Shown: positions 8,757 to 16,267 of the stretch, one piece after another
Layout of the letters: each line of letters starts with the position of its first letter
How positions within the stretch are numbered: the stretch's first letter is position 1
Assembly (NCBI GenBank): GCA_046294735.1
Contig: JBKBKB010000006.1
Coordinates: 172,970 to 236,969 of the forward strand
Direction of reading: 5' to 3'
Source: 34-65-8 sp046294735
GTDB taxonomy: Bacteria > Pseudomonadota > Alphaproteobacteria > Sphingomonadales > Sphingomonadaceae
DNA length: 64,000 nucleotides
The notes under the pieces: model-generated
The model's input: only the letters and a program-made list of their open reading frames with translations
Told to the model about the DNA's origin: nothing
Databases searched by the model: none
Position numbers and translations under genes: made by a program

Positions 8757-9521
8757 ATGGCCGCTCGGCCCTATATCGTTGGCAACTGGAAAATGAACGG
8801 GACCCGAGCGATGCTCGCACAGGCCCGTGCTATCGACCGTGCCGCCCAGAACATGATGAAGGTGGAAGTGGCGCTGGCGCCGCCATTCACCCTGATCCAC
8901 GCGGTTCACCGCGAGGTGGAGCAGATTGGCGTCGGTGCACAGGATTGCCACCCTGGTCCGGACGGGGCCAATACCGGCGACATCAGTGCCGCCATGGTGG
9001 CTGACGCCGGAGCCAAATTCGTTATTCTCGGTCATAGTGAACGACGCCGCGATCACGGGGAGAACGATACCCTGGTGGCGGAAAAAGGTGCAGCCGCGCT
9101 CCAGGCCGGGATGCGTCTGATCCTGTGCGTGGGTGAACCTGAAGCGGTGCGCGACGCGGGCCAGGCAGAAGCGTTCGTTACCGCTCAACTGGCGGCTTCG
9201 CTGCCGACTATGCTGGAGAGCCCGGCCGAATCCCTCACCGTGGCCTATGAGCCGGTCTGGGCGATCGGCACCGGCCGCACGCCGACAGTCGACGAGGTCG
9301 GCGCAATGCACCGGGCACTGCGGGCGCTGCTGGTGGATCGCTACGGCGAAGCCGAAGCGGCGCTGGTACGGATTCTCTATGGCGGCTCGGTCAACGCCGA
9401 CAATGCCCGCGACCTGCTGGCTGCAGACGAAGTGGGCGGGGCGCTGGTCGGCGGTGCCAGCCTGACGGCGGAGAGTTTCCTCGGCATCGTGGTGGCAGCG
9501 GCAGACCTGGTGGACAACTGA
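8757..9521 (+). CDS. tpiA: Triosephosphate isomerase
   Basis: TpiA interconverts dihydroxyacetone phosphate and glyceraldehyde 3-phosphate in glycolysis and gluconeogenesis. All three catalytic residues are visible: Lys12 in VGNWKMNG, His93 in ILGHSERR and Glu165 in VAYEPVWAIGTG. The C-terminal phosphate-binding YGGSVN and GGALVGGASL are also present. At 254 residues it is a normal single-domain TIM barrel. The gene is divergent from ppiD and is followed after 87 bp by secG in the same direction. Confidence 0.98.
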   Translation: MAARPYIVGNWKMNGTRAMLAQARAIDRAAQNMMKVEVALAPPFTLIHAVHREVEQIGVGAQDCHPGPDGANTGDISAAMVADAGAKFVILGHSERRRDHGENDTLVAEKGAAALQAGMRLILCVGEPEAVRDAGQAEAFVTAQLAASLPTMLESPAESLTVAYEPVWAIGTGRTPTVDEVGAMHRALRALLVDRYGEAEAALVRILYGGSVNADNARDLLAADEVGGALVGGASLTAESFLGIVVAAADLVDN

Positions 9522-9608
9522 TCCGATCAGCTTGATACGCCCCGTTCTTGCCACCGGCGGCCCGCGCGCCTACATGCGCGCGTGCATTCCGTTTCCGAAG
9601 GTTGATCC

Positions 9609-9995
9609 ATGTCGCTGTTCCTGTTTCTCACCGTTGTCCAGGCCATCGTGGCCGCCGCGCTGGTGGCGGTGATCCTGATGCAGCGGTCCGAAGGCGGCGG
9701 GCTGGGCATCGGCGGCAGCCCGAACGGGATGATGAGCGCCCGTGGCGCGGCTGATTTCCTGACCCGCTCGACCAAGTGGCTGGCGGTAACGTTTGTCGCC
9801 CTGTCGATTGCGCTGGCGGTGGTTGCGGTCGGCGCGACCGGTGAAAACGAGATCACCACGACTCTGGACCGCAAAGCGGCGGCTCCGGCCGATCCGCTTG
9901 CCGCGCCCGCCGATCCGCTCGCTGCGCCGGCCGACCCGCTGGCAGCCCCGGCCACGCAGCCGGCTCCGGCTCAGCCAGCCCCGGCGGCAGAGTAA
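9609..9995 (+). CDS. secG: SecG, protein-translocase subunit, with Pro/Ala repeat tail
   Basis: SecG is the small accessory subunit of the SecYEG channel. The 128-residue protein has two transmembrane helices (about residues 3-21 and 53-75) around the conserved cytoplasmic loop RSEGGGLGIGGSPNGMMSARG. The C-terminus is a low-complexity tail with three perfect copies of the heptad PADPLAA followed by PAPAQPAPAAE, so the protein is longer than the E. coli-type SecG. Its ATG is preceded by GAAGGTTG. The tpiA-secG-pyrG order is common in alphaproteobacteria and supports the call. Confidence 0.93.
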   Translation: MSLFLFLTVVQAIVAAALVAVILMQRSEGGGLGIGGSPNGMMSARGAADFLTRSTKWLAVTFVALSIALAVVAVGATGENEITTTLDRKAAAPADPLAAPADPLAAPADPLAAPATQPAPAQPAPAAE

Positions 9996-10083
9996 CTTTT
10001 GCTTCGATCCTGTGGATGTGCGGCATTTTGCCGCGCCATTCCGCTTGCCCCGACTCACTCCAGACGCTTAAGGCCCAACTCCC

Positions 10084-11718
10084 ATGGCGCGGTACATCTT
10101 CATCACCGGCGGCGTGGTCTCCTCGCTGGGCAAGGGCCTCATGGCAGCGAGCCTCGGCGCACTGCTTCAGGCGCGTGGCTACAAGGTCCGCATCCGCAAG
10201 TTCGATCCCTATTTGAACGTCGATCCGGGCACGATGAGCCCGTACCAGCACGGCGAGGTCTATGTCACTGACGACGGGGCCGAGACTGACCTCGATCTGG
10301 GCCATTACGAACGGTTCACTGGCGTCTCCGCCCGCCAGAGCGATAATGTGACTTCGGGCCGGATCTACCAGCAGATCATCACCCGGGAACGGCGCGGCGA
10401 CTATCTCGGCGCTACCGTGCAGGTCATTCCGCACGTGACCGACGCCATCAAGGAGTTCGCACTGGCCGATCAGGGCGACCATGATTTTATTCTATGCGAA
10501 ATCGGCGGGACGGTCGGTGACATCGAATCACTGCCCTTCATGGAAGCGATCCGCCAGCTCAGGAATGAGATGGAGCCGCTCCAGACGCTCAGCGTCCACG
10601 TTACGCTTGTGCCCTACATCGCGGCAGCGGGCGAACTGAAGACCAAGCCGACCCAGCACTCGGTGCGCGAACTGGCCAGCCTCGGCATCAAGCCTGATGT
10701 CTTGCTGTGCCGGGCCGAGCATCCGATTCCGGAAAGCGACCGGCGCAAGATCTCGCAATTCTGCAACGTGCGGCCGGAAGCGGTCATTCCTGCGCTGGAC
10801 GCCAGCTCGATCTATGCCGTGCCGCTGCAATACCATGCCGAGGGGCTGGACGACGAGGTCCTGCGCGGATTCGGCATCACCGATGCCCCGGCGCCCGATC
10901 TGTCGCGCTGGTACGATATTGTCGACCGCTATGAGAATCCCGAAGGAGAGGTAACCATTGGGGTCGTTGGCAAGTATGTTGGCCTGCAGGATGCCTACAA
11001 GTCGCTGAACGAAGCGCTGATCCACGGGGGCATGGCCAACCGGGTCAGGGTCAACATCAAATGGATCGACGCCGAGGTGTTCGAACAGGACGACGCGGCA
11101 ATCGCGGCCCGGCTGGAACCGATGCACGCGATTCTGGTGCCGGGCGGTTTCGGGGAGCGCGGCAGCGAGGGGAAGATCGCCAGCGTCCGCTTCGCGCGCG
11201 AACACAACGTGCCGTTCCTTGGCATCTGCCTCGGTATGCAGATGGCCTGCATCGAAGGCGCCCGTTCCGCCGGGCACCCGGGAGCAAGTTCGACCGAATT
11301 CGGCCCGACCAGGGAGCCGGTGGTGGGCATCATCACCGAATGGATGACTGAGGAAGGTTTGCAAACCCGCGAAGCGGGCGGCGACCTGGGCGGCACCATG
11401 CGCCTTGGCGCGTACGAGGCCGTGCTCGCTGGCAACAGCCACGTGTCCGGGGTCTATGACGGGGTTAGCACGATTTCCGAACGCCACCGGCACCGGTACG
11501 AGGTCAACATTGCCTACCGCGATGCATTGGAGAACGATGGGCTGGTGTTCTCAGGCATGTCACCCGATGGCCTGCTGCCGGAAATTGTGGAGCGGCCGGA
11601 CCATCCGTGGTTCATCGGGGTGCAGTTCCACCCAGAGCTGAAGTCCAAGCCGTTCGCCCCGCACCCGCTGTTTGCCGACTTCATTGCCGCAGCTTTGCGT
11701 CAGTCGCGGCTGGTCTGA
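10084..11718 (+). CDS. pyrG: CTP synthase
   Basis: PyrG aminates UTP to CTP using ATP and glutamine. The 544-residue protein has the N-terminal amidoligase domain beginning ARYIFITGGVVSSLGKGL (P-loop) with FDPYLNVDPGTMSPYQHGEV, and a C-terminal class I amidotransferase domain with the nucleophile in FLGICLGMQMA and the HPE triad in VQFHPELKSKP. Length and domain order are normal and no lesion is seen. It is the last protein gene of the tpiA-secG-pyrG run. Its stop is 42 bp upstream of a strong promoter-like sequence that begins the candidate RNA region. Confidence 0.98.
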   Translation: MARYIFITGGVVSSLGKGLMAASLGALLQARGYKVRIRKFDPYLNVDPGTMSPYQHGEVYVTDDGAETDLDLGHYERFTGVSARQSDNVTSGRIYQQIITRERRGDYLGATVQVIPHVTDAIKEFALADQGDHDFILCEIGGTVGDIESLPFMEAIRQLRNEMEPLQTLSVHVTLVPYIAAAGELKTKPTQHSVRELASLGIKPDVLLCRAEHPIPESDRRKISQFCNVRPEAVIPALDASSIYAVPLQYHAEGLDDEVLRGFGITDAPAPDLSRWYDIVDRYENPEGEVTIGVVGKYVGLQDAYKSLNEALIHGGMANRVRVNIKWIDAEVFEQDDAAIAARLEPMHAILVPGGFGERGSEGKIASVRFAREHNVPFLGICLGMQMACIEGARSAGHPGASSTEFGPTREPVVGIITEWMTEEGLQTREAGGDLGGTMRLGAYEAVLAGNSHVSGVYDGVSTISERHRHRYEVNIAYRDALENDGLVFSGMSPDGLLPEIVERPDHPWFIGVQFHPELKSKPFAPHPLFADFIAAALRQSRLV

Positions 11719-11760
11719 ACCTGCATCTTGGCACACGAAATATGCAATCTTAGCAATTTT

Positions 11761-11789
11761 TTGACGTACCCACTTTATCTTTTGATAGT
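11761..11789 (+). promoter_or_regulatory. Sigma-70-like promoter for the candidate small RNA
   Basis: TTGACG (11761-11766) and GATAGT (11784-11789) are separated by exactly 17 bp, within an AT-rich stretch that contrasts with the surrounding GC-rich DNA. It lies after pyrG and points into a region with strong hairpins and no credible protein. A start near 11796 is expected. Confidence 0.55.
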
Positions 11790-11795
11790 TTTGCC

Positions 11796-12028
11796 GCACT
11801 AGCGCTTCGACAACGAGCGGGGCCGCATTGCGAACAGGCCCCGGTCACATTCTAAATCGCGAGCTTGCCTCGGGACTGATCGTCTTCTGCGACCCGGACG
11901 GTCAGACCCGAGAAGAGGCGGCCTTGTGTCGCGGAGGCGGGCTTCGGCTCGCCTCCAAACAGGTCTCCGGATCGTTCGCCTTGCGCAGAACGAAAAAGCC
12001 CGCCTTCTGCAAAGAAGGCGGGCTTTTT
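11796..12028 (+). ncRNA. Candidate structured small RNA, about 230 nt (possibly 6S-like)
   Basis: No credible protein is encoded in this more than 300-bp gap between pyrG and hsp20. It contains several consecutive RNA hairpins. One is 7 bp (CGGGGCC/GGCCCCG, 11818-11843). One is a long 16-pair helix with a single A-A mismatch and one G-U (CTCGGGACTGATCGTC with 11897-11912). One is a 10-bp stem capped by TTCG (11933-11956). A 16-bp terminator follows. CGAGCG (11815-11820) can also pair with CGTTCG downstream (about 11973-11978), which would close a large bubble with a hairpin on its 3' side. That layout resembles 6S RNA, but this is inference from hand pairing. The exact 5' end is unknown. Confidence 0.55.
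11993..12028. terminator. Bidirectional intrinsic terminator between the RNA/pyrG side and hsp20
   Basis: A perfect 16-bp stem, AAAAAGCCCGCCTTCT with AGAAGGCGGGCTTTTT, encloses a GCAA loop. It ends in a T tract on either strand, so it can end transcription from the left and from hsp20, whose stop is at 12048. Confidence 0.9.
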
Positions 12029-12047
12029 GTCTGCGAGACGGAAAAGT

Positions 12048-12512
12048 TCAGGCGGCGCTGGATTCGTCGTTCTGAATCACTTCCAGCGGGCGCTGGCCGC
12101 CGACCAGAATTTTCTTTGGCTTCATCGCCTCAGGCACTTCGCGGACCAGATCGATCACCAGCAGACCGTCAGCCAGATCGGCCGCTTCGACGCGGACATA
12201 ATCGGCCAGTTCAAACCGGCGCTCAAACCCGCGGTTGGCGATCCCGAGATGCAGGATTTCCCCATCAACGGTTTCCTCACGCTTCTTGCCTTGCACGACC
12301 AGCAGATTCTGCTGCGCGGTGATGTCGAGATCGCCGGGGCGGAAGCCGGCGACGGCCAGCGTGATGCGATAGTGGTCCTCGCCCCGCTTCTCGATGTTGA
12401 ACGGGGGGTAGTTGTCACCACTGTTCAGGCGCGCCTGATTTTCGAGCAGGTCGAACAGGCGATCAAAGCCGACAGTGGAACGGCGATAAGGGGTAAGATC
12501 AAAACGTGACAT
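12048..12512 (-). CDS. Small heat-shock protein, Hsp20/IbpA family
   Basis: An ATP-independent holdase that binds unfolding proteins in the cytosol. At 154 residues it has the IbpA-like N-terminus MSRFDLTPYRRSTVGFDRLF, an alpha-crystallin domain (about residues 36-130) with YRITLAVAGFRPGDL and RGFERRFELADYVRV, and a short C-terminal tail with the KKI motif near PKKILVGG. Expression should be heat-induced at two levels: an RpoH-type promoter and a ROSE thermometer lie directly upstream (separate entries). It is divergent from grxC and ends at a strong terminator. Confidence 0.95.
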   Translation of the reverse strand: MSRFDLTPYRRSTVGFDRLFDLLENQARLNSGDNYPPFNIEKRGEDHYRITLAVAGFRPGDLDITAQQNLLVVQGKKREETVDGEILHLGIANRGFERRFELADYVRVEAADLADGLLVIDLVREVPEAMKPKKILVGGQRPLEVIQNDESSAA

Positions 12513-12607
12513 GGTGCAAATCCTCCTATGAGCAATCTGATGTTGCCGGGCCCTGTGATCGGGCGCCCGGCGGGTTTCTGGTCACGCCCCCATTGCGGCG
12601 GGCGTTT
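12513..12607 (-). promoter_or_regulatory. ROSE-type RNA thermometer in the hsp20 leader
   Basis: The leader is about 95 nt, the right size for a ROSE element. The hairpin nearest the start (12521-12535) reads TTGCTC ATAG GAGGA in coding sense: UUGCUC pairs with the Shine-Dalgarno GAGGA with the G of UUGCU bulged, which is the defining ROSE motif (U-U/C-G-C-U against AGGA). Upstream there is a second 7-bp GC stem (12545-12571) as in known ROSE leaders. Melting at high temperature would free the ribosome site. Confidence 0.85.
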
Positions 12608-12613
12608 CCATTG

Positions 12614-12644
12614 CTCAGATAAGCGGCTAATTCATGCTTTCAAG
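12614..12644 (-). promoter_or_regulatory. RpoH (sigma-32) type promoter for hsp20
   Basis: In coding sense the sequence is CTTG, 17 bases, then CTTATCTGAG. This fits the alphaproteobacterial heat-shock consensus CTTG-N17-CYTATNTNNG at every defined position. It places the transcript start about 95 nt before the hsp20 ATG. Confidence 0.8.
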
Positions 12645-12661
12645 AACCCCAGAGGACGCCG

Positions 12662-12925
12662 ATGACCATTCCCCGGATCGACATCTACACTAAGTTCGGC
12701 TGCGGCTATTGCGTTCGGGCCAAGCGGTTGCTGGACAGCAAGGGTGCCACCTATCACGAGCATGACGTGACATTCGGCGGCAAGGACAAGGCCGCCATGC
12801 TGGCGCGAGCGCCTGATGCGCGCACAGTGCCACAGATCTTCATCGGCGATGTTCATGTGGGCGGGTCGGACGATCTTCACGCGCTCGATAAGGCGGGCAG
12901 GCTTGATGCGCTGCTGGAAGGCTGA
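12662..12925 (+). CDS. grxC: Glutaredoxin 3 (GrxC type)
   Basis: A small dithiol oxidoreductase that reduces disulfides and glutathione mixed disulfides in the cytosol. The 87-residue protein has the redox motif Cys14-Gly-Tyr-Cys17 (the family usually has CPYC), the cis-proline TVPQIFIGDVHVGG and a DDLHALDKAG helix. It starts an operon with a nitrilase-family gene and a DUF1178 gene, a gene order common in alphaproteobacteria. The Gly in place of Pro in the active site is a tolerated variant seen in other GrxC proteins. Confidence 0.94.
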   Translation: MTIPRIDIYTKFGCGYCVRAKRLLDSKGATYHEHDVTFGGKDKAAMLARAPDARTVPQIFIGDVHVGGSDDLHALDKAGRLDALLEG

Positions 12926-13765
12926 ATGACCCGCATTGCCATCCTCCAGATGACATCCGGGATTGATTCGCAAGCCAACCTGCGTGCCATCGATGACGCG
13001 GCAAGGAAAGCGGCGGGCGAGGGCGCTGAGATCTTGTTCACGCCCGAAATGTCGATCTGCCTCGACCGCGATCGCAAGCGGGCTGCGCCTTGGATAGACG
13101 GCAGCGGTCCAGCCGAAGTCACTGCGCACTTATCAAACTGCGCCAGCGAAGTCGGGATCGCAATCGCGCTTGGTTCGCAGGCGGTGCGCGCTGCGGATGG
13201 GAAGTGGGCAAACCGCTCGATGTATTTCAGCCGCCATGGCGCGGGCGCAGTCAATCCGGTCACTTACGACAAGATCCATATGTTCGATGTCGATCTGGAA
13301 AGCGGCGAAAGCTGGCGTGAAAGCAACGCCTACCAGCCAGGCAGCGCAGTGGTTTCGGTAGCAGACACGCCGGTTGGGAAGCTCGGCCTGACGATCTGTT
13401 ACGACCTGCGCTTTCCCGCCTTGTTCGGTGAGTTGGGCGATCGCCGGTGCGATGCGATCGCGGTGCCTGCCGCCTTCACCAGGTCGACCGGGCAGGCACA
13501 TTGGCATATCCTGCTGCGAGCCCGCGCGATCGAGGCGAGCGCTTTCATCATTGCTGCAGCACAGGTCGGCAACCACGACGACGGGCGGCAGACCTATGGG
13601 CACAGCCTGGTGGTCGATCCCTGGGGCGAGGTGTTGCTCGACATGGGCGGTGAGGAGCCTGGCCTTGCTTTTTGCGATCTCGATCTCGCCCGAATTGCCG
13701 AGGTGCGCGCACAGGTTCCTGCACTTGCCAACCGCCGGGATATTCCCAAATTGGCCCAGACATGA
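12926..13765 (+). CDS. Carbon-nitrogen hydrolase, Nit1/Nit2-like (deaminated glutathione amidase type)
   Basis: A 279-residue member of the nitrilase superfamily. The Glu-Lys-Cys triad can be read: Glu41 in LFTPEMS, Lys in YDKIHMFDVD and Cys in LTICYDLRFP. The YDKIHMFDVD and ICYDLRFPALFGEL wording is that of the Nit1/Nit2 branch, which repairs deaminated glutathione or hydrolyses omega-amides, and its place next to a glutaredoxin supports a glutathione-related role. It starts immediately after the grxC stop and overlaps the next gene by ATGA. Substrate assignment is inferred from family and context. Confidence 0.88.
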   Translation: MTRIAILQMTSGIDSQANLRAIDDAARKAAGEGAEILFTPEMSICLDRDRKRAAPWIDGSGPAEVTAHLSNCASEVGIAIALGSQAVRAADGKWANRSMYFSRHGAGAVNPVTYDKIHMFDVDLESGESWRESNAYQPGSAVVSVADTPVGKLGLTICYDLRFPALFGELGDRRCDAIAVPAAFTRSTGQAHWHILLRARAIEASAFIIAAAQVGNHDDGRQTYGHSLVVDPWGEVLLDMGGEEPGLAFCDLDLARIAEVRAQVPALANRRDIPKLAQT

Positions 13766-14220
13766 TCGTGTTTGACCTCCGCTGTGACCAGGGCCACCGG
13801 TTCGAAGGCTGGTTCGGTTCGTCGGATGATTACGCATGCCAGTTGGAGCGTGGCTTGGTGTCATGCCCACAGTGCGGATCGGCAGGGGTCGAAAAGGCAC
13901 CGATGGCTCCGGCGGTTCCGGCCAAAGGCAACCAGCGCCAGGGGGTGACTGCCAGTTCGCCCATGTCCAATGTCCCGATCCCGCCGGAGGTGGTCCGGGC
14001 GATGCAGGCACTTGCCGCTGCCCAGGCCAGAGCGCTGGAAAACAGCCGCTGGGTGGGTGACAGCTTTGCCGACGAGACTCGCGCGATGCACTATGGCGAC
14101 AAGGACCTTGAACTGATCCACGGCAAGGCAACGCTAGCTGAGGCCAAATCCTTGCTCGACGAGGGAATCGAGGTGGCGCCCTTGCCGTTTCCGGTGGCCG
14201 AGCCGGACAAGCTCAACTGA
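13762..14220 (+). CDS. DUF1178 family zinc-ribbon protein
   Basis: A 152-residue protein beginning MIVFDLRCDQGHRFEGWFGS, with CxxGH near the N-terminus and CPQCGS near residue 36, which together look like a small zinc ribbon. A conserved C-terminal region follows with ENSRWVGDSFADETRAMHYG. These are the hallmarks of DUF1178, a family of unknown function usually found behind grxC and nit genes in alphaproteobacteria. Its ATG overlaps the preceding stop as ATGA. The central stretch (about residues 45-75) is rich in Pro, Ala and Gln and probably flexible. Confidence 0.9.
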   Translation: MIVFDLRCDQGHRFEGWFGSSDDYACQLERGLVSCPQCGSAGVEKAPMAPAVPAKGNQRQGVTASSPMSNVPIPPEVVRAMQALAAAQARALENSRWVGDSFADETRAMHYGDKDLELIHGKATLAEAKSLLDEGIEVAPLPFPVAEPDKLN

Positions 14221-14258
14221 TTGCAAGACGCGCGGCACCGCCGTATTGGGGCTGCGGC

Positions 14259-14335
14259 GCGCCCGTAGCTCAGCAGGATAGAGCACCAGATTCCTAATCT
14301 GGGGGCCATGGGTTCGAATCCCGTCGGGCGCACCA
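14259..14335 (+). tRNA. tRNA-Arg (anticodon CCT), CCA encoded
   Basis: A 77-nt cloverleaf. The acceptor stem GCGCCCG pairs with CGGGCGC (14325-14331), followed by discriminator A and an encoded CCA. The anticodon stem CCAGA/TCTGG encloses loop TTCCTAA with anticodon CCT (14293-14295), reading AGG codons. The T-loop TTCGAAT is canonical. No integrase or duplicated 3' end is visible nearby. Confidence 0.96.
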
Positions 14336-14339
14336 GATC

Positions 14340-15542
14340 TTACCGTCCCAGGCGCATCGCCCACCTGCTGAGCAGGACTACACTTGCCGACAGCGCCGCG
14401 GCGAGGGCCGCCGTGCCGCTCCACCCCGCCCAGGCATATGCGGCGGTACCGGCCCAGCTGGCCAGGCCGCCGCCGATGAACATCATCACGATAAACCCGG
14501 TCATCAGCCGGGTGCGGATTGCCGGGTCAAGGCCGAGGAAGGTCATCCGGCTGGTCACATCGATCGAGGGGCCGACCGCGTTGAGCATCACCACTGGCGC
14601 CAGCAACAGCAACAGCGAGTGGCCCAGCGGCCACAACAGGGCCACGCCGGCAAGCTGCACTGCGGCGAACCGGAACCGAGCTCGCCGGGCACCAACCGCG
14701 TCGGCCCAGCGCCCGAGCCGGGGAGTAACATAGATGCTGACGGCGGCGAGCCCGGCGAGATAGCCGACCACGTCGGTTCCGTAACCCATCTCCGCGCTGG
14801 TCAGGTGCAGGGCCAACCCCAGCCAGACCGACAGAAAAATCCCGAAATTGAGCGCCTGGATCAGGCCGGAAAGCAGAACTTCGCGGTTCTGTGCCAGGAG
14901 CGGGAACAGCGACCCCAGCAATTGCGGATAAGGCAGGTGGCGAACCGGCTCGCCGCTCGGGCGTTTGCCTTCCATCAGCCAGGGAAGCGCCACGGTGGTT
15001 GCGACCACGAGCATGCCGGCAGCGGCATAGACCAGCCGCCAGTCGAGGTATTCCGCCACCGCACCGGCACCGACGCGGGCGACCAGTATCCCGAAGATAA
15101 TCCCTGCCGTGAGGGTCGCTGTAACCTGGCCAAGCCGCTCTGGCGCCACGCGCTTGGAGGCGTAGGCGGGCAGGATGTAGGGCGCGATGGTGAAGAACCC
15201 GAGCACCGTCGACGCGCTTACGAACAGCCAGAACTGTTCGGCCAGCGCCATCGTGATCAGCGCAACGGCCTGTCCTGCGCCAAAGATCAGGCACAGCGTC
15301 CGATTGCCGTAGCGGTCCCCCAATGGCAGGAGGAGGAAGATGCCCAGCGCCAGCGCCAGCTGGTTGAGCGCCGGCACGAGGCCGATGGCCGCCGTGTTGA
15401 CGCTGTATTCGCGGGCAACTTCAGCCACGATCGGATGGATGTAATAAGCATTGGCAACGGTCACGCCGGTGACCAGAGCCAGCGCTCGCTCCTGCCCCTT
15501 GCTCAATCCTGGCGCTGGTGCCCTGTTGTCCGGTCCATCCAC
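14340..15542 (-). CDS. MFS transporter
   Basis: A 400-residue polytopic membrane protein with about twelve predicted hydrophobic helices. LPLGDRYGNRTLCL between the second and third helices matches the MFS loop 2-3 signature. The N-terminus has YYIHPIVAEVAREYSV, typical of the YfkF/arabinose-efflux-like branch of small-molecule exporters. The substrate cannot be told from sequence. Its stop is only five bases beyond the 3' end of the convergent tRNA-Arg. About 160 bp separates its start from the VOC gene upstream, so it may or may not be co-transcribed with the hppD group. Confidence 0.85.
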   Translation of the reverse strand: MDGPDNRAPAPGLSKGQERALALVTGVTVANAYYIHPIVAEVAREYSVNTAAIGLVPALNQLALALGIFLLLPLGDRYGNRTLCLIFGAGQAVALITMALAEQFWLFVSASTVLGFFTIAPYILPAYASKRVAPERLGQVTATLTAGIIFGILVARVGAGAVAEYLDWRLVYAAAGMLVVATTVALPWLMEGKRPSGEPVRHLPYPQLLGSLFPLLAQNREVLLSGLIQALNFGIFLSVWLGLALHLTSAEMGYGTDVVGYLAGLAAVSIYVTPRLGRWADAVGARRARFRFAAVQLAGVALLWPLGHSLLLLLAPVVMLNAVGPSIDVTSRMTFLGLDPAIRTRLMTGFIVMMFIGGGLASWAGTAAYAWAGWSGTAALAAALSASVVLLSRWAMRLGR

Positions 15543-15703
15543 GCTGCGCGCGCTACCAGCTTGCGCGCGTTTGCCAAGTCCATGTCCACGCGATACTATT
15601 GAGAGCGGAACATATAGACCGGGTCAATGTCGACCGCGTGATCCGGCCCAGCCAACTGAATATCGACCATGGGTTCGCCCGGCGGCGCGCGATCGGGCAG
15701 GGG

Positions 15704-16267
15704 TTAGTCCACGCCATGTTCCTTGCGGGCAAGTTCGTGCAGCCACGCCGCATGTTGGGGTGCCTTCTTGGTCTGGCTCCATTCCTCCAGCATCATCGGG
15801 GCGACCCGCTTGAGTTCGGCATACTGTTCGTCAGTGCCGATGTCTGCGGCAAGTTCAACGCGGTGGCCATTGGGGTCGAAGAAATAGATCGACTTGAAGA
15901 TCCCGTGATGGGTAGGGCCCAGAACGTCGATCCCGAGTCCTTCGATGTGCGTCTTGGCGGCGAGCAGCTGCTCTTCAGAACCGACCCGGAATGCGAGGTG
16001 CTGGACCCATGCTGGCGTGTTCTCGTCCCGGCCCATATCTGGCTGGTTGGGCAGCTCGAAGAATGCCAGCACGTTGCCGTTCCCGGCATCGAGGAAGACG
16101 TGCATATAGGGGTCATATGCCCCGGTGGATGGGACATGGTCCTCTGCGAAAGCTGTCGTATAATCCATGCCCAGGACCCGGCTGTACCATTCGACCGTCT
16201 CCTTGGCGTCCCTGCAGCGATAGGCGGTGTGGTGGATGCCGCCGAGTGCGATCGGATGCGCGCTCAT
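15704..16267 (-). CDS. VOC (glyoxalase/bleomycin resistance/dioxygenase) family protein
   Basis: A 187-residue metalloprotein of the vicinal-oxygen-chelate superfamily. It has two beta-alpha-beta-beta-beta modules: the first starts GGIHHTAYRCRDAKETVEWYSRVLGM (His a likely metal ligand), the second has WVQHLAFRV and ends FFDPNGHRVELAADIG (His and Glu ligands). A 35-residue C-terminal helix extends past the domain. It is translationally coupled to hppD (ATGA overlap), suggesting a role in aromatic amino acid breakdown, but the reaction is unknown. Confidence 0.85.
   Translation of the reverse strand: MSAHPIALGGIHHTAYRCRDAKETVEWYSRVLGMDYTTAFAEDHVPSTGAYDPYMHVFLDAGNGNVLAFFELPNQPDMGRDENTPAWVQHLAFRVGSEEQLLAAKTHIEGLGIDVLGPTHHGIFKSIYFFDPNGHRVELAADIGTDEQYAELKRVAPMMLEEWSQTKKAPQHAAWLHELARKEHGVD

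Noticed and set aside
9880..9960. Repeat encoding three PADPLAA units in secG as a CRISPR-like or mobile repeat
   Set aside because: It is a simple in-frame coding repeat in a flexible C-terminal tail.
11788..11991. Pairing GTTTTGC with GCAGAAC as the closing stem of the candidate RNA
   Set aside because: The 5' half overlaps the predicted -10 hexamer, so it would not be in the transcript if that promoter is used.
11828..12322. Plus-strand open frame of 164 codons spanning the RNA hairpins and part of hsp20
   Set aside because: It crosses a strong terminator and lies antisense to hsp20. The composition is Arg/Pro-rich with no family motif or ribosome site.
14259..14335. tRNA-Arg as an attachment site for an integrated element
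   Set aside because: No integrase gene and no second copy of the tRNA 3' end were seen. The MFS gene next to it looks ordinary.
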